Shown in pieces: positions 4,189-5,370 of a DNA stretch of 5,370 bases; the stretch's first letter is position 1, and each line of letters starts with the position of its first letter. Made by a program: the position numbers and the translations under genes. The stretch is taken from positions 1 through 5,370 of the forward strand of contig JAOUEB010000123.1 of NCBI GenBank assembly GCA_029858925.1, read 5' to 3'. Source of the stretch: Nitrospira sp. GTDB taxonomy: Bacteria > Nitrospirota > Nitrospiria > Nitrospirales > Nitrospiraceae. Below the pieces are notes generated by a model that was not told the DNA's origin, did no database searches, and saw only the letters and a list, made by a program, of their open reading frames with translations.

Positions 4189-5370
4189 ATGCCAATCCCA
4201 TTGCGAGACAAGCTGGCTTCCTCATTCCAATCCACAATCACTCCGGCCCTTGAGGCATTGAGCCGAAATCGGGTTGTTGAGCGGTTGTGGGCCAAAGACC
4301 ACCGGCTGTGGAAACCGGATACGAAGGAGATTACCGACCGCCTTGGTTGGCTGACTCTGCACGAGCATATGCGGCCGCAACTGGAGAATCTCCAACGCTG
4401 TGTCAATGCGGCACAGGACATGCGCATCACCGATGTCGTGCTGCTGGGAATGGGCGGAAGCAGTCTTGGACCGGAAGTGCTCCGTACGTCGTTCAAGCCT
4501 CAGAAGCAGTTTCCCAGATTATGGGTGCTCGACTCGACAGTGCCTGGTTGGGTGCGAGAGGTGAGCAGGGCTATCACTCCATCCCGGACGCTCTTTCTCG
4601 TCGCAAGCAAGTCCGGAGGAACCATCGAGGTCCTCTCGCTCTTTGCCCACTTTTGGAATCTGGTCGCCAAGGCGAAAATGAACCGAGGGGGCGATCAATT
4701 CGTTGCCATTACGGATCCGGGCACCGGTCTCGAAAAAATGGCACAGGACTATGGGTTCAGGCAGACGTTTTCCAATCCTCCGGACATCGGAGGGCGGTAC
4801 TCTGTCCTGTCACTGTTCGGCCTGGTCCCTGCTGCACTGCTCGGGCTTGACGTTCCTCGCCTCTTGGACCGAGCAGCCGGCATGGCGGAGCGATGCCAGG
4901 CGCAGGCGGACATTGACAAGAATCCGGGAGCCTATCTCGGCGCGGCAATGGGGAGTCTTGCCAAGGCCGGACGAGACAAGGTCACGGTCATCGCATCGCC
5001 CATGCTTGCCACCTTTGGCTTATGGGTGGAACAGCTCATCGCTGAGAGTACCGGCAAGGAGGGAACCGGCCTCATCCCCGTTGCTCAAGAACCGATTCTG
5101 GCGCCTTCTGCCTACGGACAGGACCGTTTTTTCGTCTATCTGCGCCTCAAGGAAGAGAAGAATGCCACTCTGGATCGGCAAGTCCAGGCACTCGGTAAAT
5201 CGCAGCATCCGATTCTCCGATTCGATCTGCAAGATCGTTACGACCTCGGAGCTGAGTTCTTTCGCTGGGAATTTGCGACCGCCGTAGCGGGACACCTACT
5301 GGGAATCCATCCATTCGATCAGCCGAATGTTCAAGAGAGCAAAGACAACACGAATCGTATGCTCGGAGTC
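4189..5370 (+). CDS. pgi: Phosphoglucose isomerase of the transaldolase-fusion type, stand-alone, 3' end cut by window
   Basis: Predicted to interconvert glucose 6-phosphate and fructose 6-phosphate in the cytoplasm, linking glycolysis/gluconeogenesis with the pentose phosphate pathway. The frame is open for 394 codons to the window end. SIS-domain landmarks in order are: VVLLGMGGSSLGPEVLR (83-99), the phosphate loop SKSGGTIE (140-147), DIGGRYSVLSLFG (199-211) with Arg203, AESTGKEGTG (285-294) with Glu286 as the expected proton-transfer base, and HPFDQPNVQESK (374-385) with Lys385 at the usual catalytic Lys position. The wording of these motifs, plus RLWAKDHRLW and RWEFATAVAGHLLGI, matches the C-terminal half of bifunctional transaldolase/phosphoglucose isomerase better than the E. 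coli type. Here there is no transaldolase part: ATG 4189 has its own ribosome binding site and follows a spacer. I see no GQH-type motif carrying the ring-opening His of the E. coli and animal enzymes. The second family signature is degenerate (FDQPNVQESK instead of FDQxGVExxK). Confidence 0.93.
   Translation, partial: MPIPLRDKLASSFQSTITPALEALSRNRVVERLWAKDHRLWKPDTKEITDRLGWLTLHEHMRPQLENLQRCVNAAQDMRITDVVLLGMGGSSLGPEVLRTSFKPQKQFPRLWVLDSTVPGWVREVSRAITPSRTLFLVASKSGGTIEVLSLFAHFWNLVAKAKMNRGGDQFVAITDPGTGLEKMAQDYGFRQTFSNPPDIGGRYSVLSLFGLVPAALLGLDVPRLLDRAAGMAERCQAQADIDKNPGAYLGAAMGSLAKAGRDKVTVIASPMLATFGLWVEQLIAESTGKEGTGLIPVAQEPILAPSAYGQDRFFVYLRLKEEKNATLDRQVQALGKSQHPILRFDLQDRYDLGAEFFRWEFATAVAGHLLGIHPFDQPNVQESKDNTNRMLGV

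Noticed and set aside
4287..5287. Overlapping plus-strand frames of 187 and 194 codons
   Set aside because: Both are out-of-frame readings of pgi, whose motifs run continuously through the region.

Overview
The window looks like chromosomal DNA of a moderately GC-rich Gram-negative bacterium, most plausibly Nitrospira or a relative. That placement is inferred from three things: the L34 sequence, a phosphoglucose isomerase of the type usually fused to transaldolase, and an envelope cluster rich in lipoproteins and YkuD domains. No rRNA or other decisive marker is present, so it stays tentative.

Layout. The left edge (1-617) carries a housekeeping pair on the minus strand: rpmH (ribosomal protein L34, 45 codons, GTG start), then rnpA (RNase P protein), whose 3' end lies beyond base 1. 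A perfect sigma70-type promoter (TTGACA, 17 bp, TATAAT, minus strand) drives the pair. A divergent intergenic region (618-992) follows. It has an AT-rich patch, a 10-bp stem-loop and a short palindrome, but no recognisable gene or DnaA-box cluster.

The centre (993-4084) is a compact plus-strand envelope operon of four genes with gaps of 14, 8 and 28 nt: a small Ala/Lys/Glu-rich helical lipoprotein; a predicted lipid-anchored L,D-transpeptidase with a TLGC active site; a second L,D-transpeptidase with the classical THGC active site; and a secreted protein that begins like a YkuD domain but has no catalytic Cys/His motif. The two active enzymes probably form or edit 3-3 peptidoglycan cross-links, or attach proteins to peptidoglycan. 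The lipoprotein and the Cys-less protein would be accessory or structural partners; this is inference from gene order and domain content.

The right edge (4085-5370) holds a 104-nt spacer with a plausible promoter and two small hairpins, then the first 394 codons of a stand-alone phosphoglucose isomerase (pgi) that runs off the window. It resembles the C-terminal half of bifunctional transaldolase/phosphoglucose isomerase but starts with its own ATG and ribosome binding site.

The most unusual content is the cluster of three YkuD-type proteins with graded active-site conservation beside rpmH-rnpA. I found no mobile element, CRISPR array, tRNA or rRNA.
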